Of a DNA stretch of 64,000 bases, positions 59,862-64,000 are shown one piece after another. The notes below the pieces were generated by a model. The model was not told the origin of the DNA, did not search any database, and saw only the letters and a program-made list of their open reading frames with translations. This stretch comes from Cyprinodon diabolis (taxonomy: Eukaryota; Chordata; Actinopteri; Cyprinodontiformes; Cyprinodontidae): NCBI GenBank assembly GCA_030533445.1, contig CM060064.1, positions 8,638,879 to 8,702,878 on the forward strand. Reading direction: 5' to 3'. Positions within the stretch are counted from its first letter, which is position 1. The number at the start of each line of letters is the position of its first letter. The position numbers were made by a program, and so were the translations under genes.

Positions 59862-60844
59862 TTTTTCATGTTGTCCAAAAGGTGGAGAAATATATAATAT
59901 AATATTGGTAAACATTAGTTATTGTTCATTAAGCCAATATTATTCTAGGATATTGATATCAGAGCGGATTTTCATATTAGTGCATAACTAATTTCAGCAG
60001 ACCAAATTACTGCACATAAACAGAGATAAATAATACCACTCCTAATGATAAAAAATATATATATCTATATATATAAAGGAAGAACAGAAAGACTAAACAA
60101 CCATGAAATGATGGTATGACTATATTCAGCTCATATTAAAACTAAAACTTTGAAGTTCAGCATAAATTTTTTTGGAGTTAATAACAAAATGATGAAAATA
60201 CCCCCCCACCCCCCCAACTCCATCTGGTCCCCATAACTGAACCCGACGTCAAACAAACCAACACGCAGCAGCCGATACATAGCCAGCTCACATGTCAAAG
60301 GAGTCTGTACACCATCTGACACACGAAGCTGCCACTTTAGCCTCTTTCTTGTATCGGTTTTGGGGTAAATGTCACATTAAGATAAACAGAGAGAAAATTG
60401 CAGCTGAGGAAACTTTAGGCAAATATGCTCAAACATCTGAACACCACTTATTAATCATCACAGTTAATCTTAGAGAGTAGTATGTTAGCAATGTCCAGCT
60501 TACAACTAAAGAGACATACTAAAGAGTATTTTTAAACATGCTCCCTCTAATCAAGACAATAATAAAGGTTCATTATTATCCTTGATTTCCCTAATACACT
60601 TAGAAGCTGCAACAATTAGATCAATTGCGCTTTTGCCATGAATCGGAACTCTTTAAAATTGCATGACATTAAACCAAAGACTGAAGAAGCTTCCAGTGAA
60701 AAAGGTGACAGTAAGGTAAGCTAGAGTCTTCTAAGAAAGCTTTTCTGAATAATTAAGCACTTCCTGGACAGAGTTTAAATGGAACGTCATTTAAACTTTG
60801 ATCGAGTTGAAGTAATCCAACCAGATCATACAGTGCTCAAAGTT
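59862..60844. other. intron, no gene seen
   Basis: No recognised exon or element. Confidence 0.5.
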
Positions 60845-61080
60845 GTCTATGTAAGAAAAAAACATCTGATTTCGTCGACTCATTGACTCAAAAACAATCC
60901 CTCACACTGAGGATGATTATAGCGACAGTGGAGAGGAAAACTCCCTTTTAACAGGACGACATTTCCAGCAGAACCAGACTTAGTGACACCAGTCATCTCC
61001 GACTGGGGTTCAAGGAGACAGAAGCAGACACAGAAAAAGAAGCACAGCAGACGAGCTCTGAGTTAGTCAAAGTAAGAAAA
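60845..61080 (-). repeat. dispersed teleost retroposon copy
   Basis: 'gcgacagtggagaggaaaac', CCCTTTTAACAGGACGAC, 'ccagcagaaccagacttagt' and CCGACTGGGGTTCAAGGAGA read inverted relative to the copy at 34719-35040. Confidence 0.7.
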
Positions 61081-63019
61081 GAGGACCAAGATCCAACATA
61101 TATAAACAAAGGTGTTGATTGCAACAGCACAGCTGATATTTCCCTCCAAGATGGTGTCACAGCCAAACAGGAAAAGACCGTTTGAAGCTACTATGATGAG
61201 AAAAGATGAGAGAGTAGAGTTAGAGGTTGACCTAACAAAACTGTAGTAATGAAGAAAATAGACAAAGTGAAGCAGAATGAATCGAAAGTGGCCCCTATGT
61301 CCTCCAGCATTCTAAGCCTATAGCAGCATAACTATAGAGATAGCTCAGGATAACCTGGGCCACTCTAACTATGCTCTAACTGAGCTTTATCAATTAAACA
61401 AATGAGAGTCTTGAAGTTGTCAGTTAGAGTACCAGGATGCAATAATAAATTTCATAATTACTCCAGTAAAAGGCAGAATACAGCAGAGTAAGAAATCAGT
61501 CTTTCTGATCTGTGTCAGAATGGTGAGAGAACACACTAGAGAAGGTAGAGTCCTGTGTACCCGTCAGTGTCGCTGCTCTGTTTCCCAATGAGCCAGTCCA
61601 TATTTATCCTCTTGCTGTGTTCTCCTGATGACCTGCAGTGCCGTTCTTTATTGATCCCATCAGCCCTGTCTCTGTGGTCGCATTACAAGCCTCATATTTA
61701 TCTGATTGAGCCTGCTGCCTGCCAGCCTGCCTGGACAGCTGCCGGGCACTGAGCGGTTGTGTGAGAGCGTACGCCTATGCAGAGGTGTATGTGTACGCCT
61801 CCATCGCCAACGCACCCATGTGTGTGCTGCACTAGGTGGGGTGGGTGTGTCTGTGTGTGTATGAGTGAGTGAGCAGGAGGCTTACTGGGTGAGTCTGCTG
61901 TGTATTATTTCACATGGGGCAGTAAAATGAGGGAGTGTAAAATATCACAAGTGACGTATTCTGTATCCTGTCTGCTAAGGAGTCCTTTAGGGCTGATCCA
62001 GTCTCAGTTTTCCACCTCCTTGACCTGCAGCTTGCCTCTTATGGACTCTCTGTGACACAAGAGGAAAAATACCCACCCCCTTCACAAAAATCAGCATCCT
62101 TGTTCAATCTCACTCTTTTTATGTCACAGTAGTAACAGTCTAATTTTAGGGGTTTTTATTGGGTTTCTGTGACTTCAAACTGAGTTTCCACAATGACTAA
62201 TGCTACATCGCCCTCTAGTGGACAAAATTTGTTCTGACGTTTTAAAAGGAAGACTGCACAAAAGCTTTGGCTTATGATGTTTTTGCCTTAGTAACTAATC
62301 TGTGCTTTTAATTTGGTTTATCTACAAATACAAACACATTAAAACTCTGTATTGGAGACACTTTCCAAACAAAGCATTGAGATGCCCAGAATCAGAAACA
62401 TATTTGGATGTGTTCATTAAGGGGATATTTGGTTCAAACCTGATTTACTTTTAAATATCTAAGTTGGCCTTGATGCAGGAAGAATCTTTTCTTAAAGATT
62501 TAATCCACAGATAGATTATTTATAGGTATTCAGGAGAGCTCTGGATATTTTTAGAGACTTTTGGAAGCCTCTATATGAGCAAAATCAATTATCAAAAATC
62601 AATCAATCAAGAGTTAAAACAATCTAAATGTTGGATAAAGGTTCCTCCACTTATTTTTGTATGATTTCTATCAGTAATTGTTTTAAACATTTATAATTTC
62701 CTCAGATGAATAGCTTGTAGGTATATATACAGTCTTGTTTTATTTTTAACCGGCCAAAAATTTATTTGATTCCCTTTCATTATTCCTCTCAAATGCAGAA
62801 CTCAAGCTAATCAATCCTGTAAACCACGTTTTGTTTATGTGTTCATATGTGTTAAACTAATGTCTGTTAAAGGGGTTAACATACACCAGCTGCAGAAATG
62901 GCTTACAAAAATAAAACGAGTAAAACATCAATTGCTGACCTCTGCTACAGAAATAATAGATTTAAATGTGAAAAGCAAAATAAAGACTAAATCTGCTGCG
63001 TTATTTTAGAAATCCCACC
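61081..63019. other. intron, no gene seen
   Basis: The GC-richer block 61540-61800 has no splice or frame signature. A CTCF-like core is at 62208-62221. Confidence 0.45.
62208..62221 (-). promoter_or_regulatory. CTCF-like core motif, minus orientation
   Basis: The minus strand reads CCACTAGAGGGCGA, a full match to CCASYAGRKGGCR. Its orientation is convergent with the site at 4585-4597. Binding is inferred only. Confidence 0.4.
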
Positions 63020-63027
63020 GTATTTAA

Positions 63028-63415
63028 TAGGGGTGTGCATTGGCACTGCCCTCACGATTCGATTACGATTCACCAGGTAACAATTCGATTTAATTCGATT
63101 CTACGATGCATTGCGATGCATCAAAATCCCATTGACTTCGTAAAATCCAAAATATGCCCAGATATCCGCTTTCCAAGCTTTTGGTGCATTTTTAATTAGG
63201 CCTACCCGTCTATCGCGGTCATCTCCCTCCGCCTCAGCCATCTTGATTGTTGTTGGTATGATTGTTGTAAGTAATTGAAACTTCACAACTTGTCCATTTG
63301 AGACCAGAAAATAAACAGTGACATAATCGATTATGGCATGTTGCCGCATCAATGCTGAATCGTGCATGCCCCGCATTGCAATGCATCGCTGAATCGATTA
63401 TTGTTGACACCCCTA
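63028..63415. mobile_element. non-autonomous hAT with perfect target copy
   Basis: 388 bp. Ends TAGGGGTGTGCATTGG and TTGACACCCCTA. The 8-mer GTATTTAA is perfectly duplicated (63020-63027 and 63416-63423), which suggests a recent insertion. The interior holds ATTCGATT- and GATGCATTG-type motifs typical of these fish MITEs. Confidence 0.9.
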
Positions 63416-63428
63416 GTATTTAATGGGT

Positions 63429-64000
63429 TTCACTATGTCGCCAAAAGTATTTGTTCATCCGTCAAGATTATTGGAGTCAGGTGTTCTAGTCACTTCCATG
63501 GCCACAGAAAATCAAGCACCTTGGCATGCAGACTGTTGTTACAAATATTTGTGAAGGAGTGGGTCACTCTCAGCAGCTCACCGTGGAAATTTGCAACAAA
63601 TGCATTGGTGAAATTTCCTCACCCCTAAATATTCCACAGTCAGCTTTCACCAGCAAAAAATTGAAGTGTTTGGGAACAACAGCAACTTAGCCACAAAGTG
63701 TTAGGCCATGTAAATGAAAAGAGTGCAAATAGGTGATGCTGAAGCACATACTGCGAAGAGATCAGCAACTTTTAGCAGAGTCAGTCACTAAGCCAGGCAC
63801 ATCACCAAACTCTGCATGGCCTCTAATTAGCTCTAGGACAGACCGCAGAGAGAATCCAAGCCATACAGCACAAAGGGCAATGCAATGCTTCAAATGCAGT
63901 GTGTAAAAACATGCTGCCACTGGACTCCAGAGAAGTCGAGATGTGTTTTGGAGCTGGCCCCTTCCCTTTCTGCGCAACATTGCGCAAAAAAAGGTCCATA
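63429..64000 (+). mobile_element. Tc1-like transposon relic, right end beyond window
   Basis: Starts 'cactatgtcgccaaaagtat', a familiar fish Tc1 terminus, and runs through the helix-turn-helix part toward the catalytic region. Stops and shifts are frequent. Near 63935-63956 the equivalent of the conserved VLWSD reads VFWSW, so the catalytic Asp is lost. The remainder lies past base 64000. Confidence 0.75.

Noticed and set aside
61540..61800. GC-richer block as a possible missing rims2 N-terminal exon
   Set aside because: The minus-strand translation shows neither the conserved N-terminal RIM2 segments nor usable splice sites.

Overview
The window is nuclear DNA of a ray-finned fish. It is AT-rich, has very few coding bases, carries long TA and AAAG microsatellites, and is densely populated by hAT, PIF-Harbinger, Tc1/mariner, Penelope, L2-like and Gypsy/ERV-type relics typical of teleosts. 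I cannot name the species; a percomorph such as a killifish or livebearer is a guess.

The whole window appears to lie inside one gene on the minus strand, rims2 (RIM2, regulating synaptic membrane exocytosis 2). Three coding exons are visible. The exon at 44784-44994 carries most of the Rab3/Munc13-binding zinc finger. The exon at 18039-18331 completes the finger with its last two cysteines and the SGAWFY helix. A separate exon at 10024-10145 is the alternative first exon of the shorter RIM2-beta form, which lacks the zinc finger. All splice sites are canonical, and both the 18 kb exon and the beta exon end in phase 2, so each can join the same downstream exon, which must lie beyond the left edge. 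The N-terminal exons of the long form must lie beyond the right edge. A TATA-containing promoter for the beta form is likely at 10146-10786.

The rest is intron. From left to right: a hAT relic split by a PIF-Harbinger copy (2.4-4.1 kb); LINE and hAT pieces (6.3-9.5 kb); the beta promoter, with a roughly 310-bp tandem array just upstream that was entered by a DNA element carrying a conserved acidic ORF (10.8-12.6 kb); a solo LTR invaded by a foldback element (12.9-14.4 kb); further MITEs (16-19.3 kb); a THAP-domain relic (23.2 kb); a nested hAT (27.6-30.0 kb); a Penelope relic (31.6-32.6 kb); a second Harbinger copy (37.9-39.1 kb); a solo LTR (39.7-40.4 kb); a RecQ-helicase-bearing element nested in a hAT (45.4-46.8 kb); a solo LTR inside a Tc1 relic (51-52 kb); a hAT (52.6-53.5 kb); the second acidic-ORF element (56.3-57.2 kb); and hAT and Tc1 copies to the right edge. 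Many insertions could be delimited to the base from target-site duplications.

No second host protein-coding gene, tRNA, rRNA or CRISPR array was found. The least described items are the acidic-ORF element family and the RecQ-bearing element. Identities from known families rest on recalled family features, not on a search.
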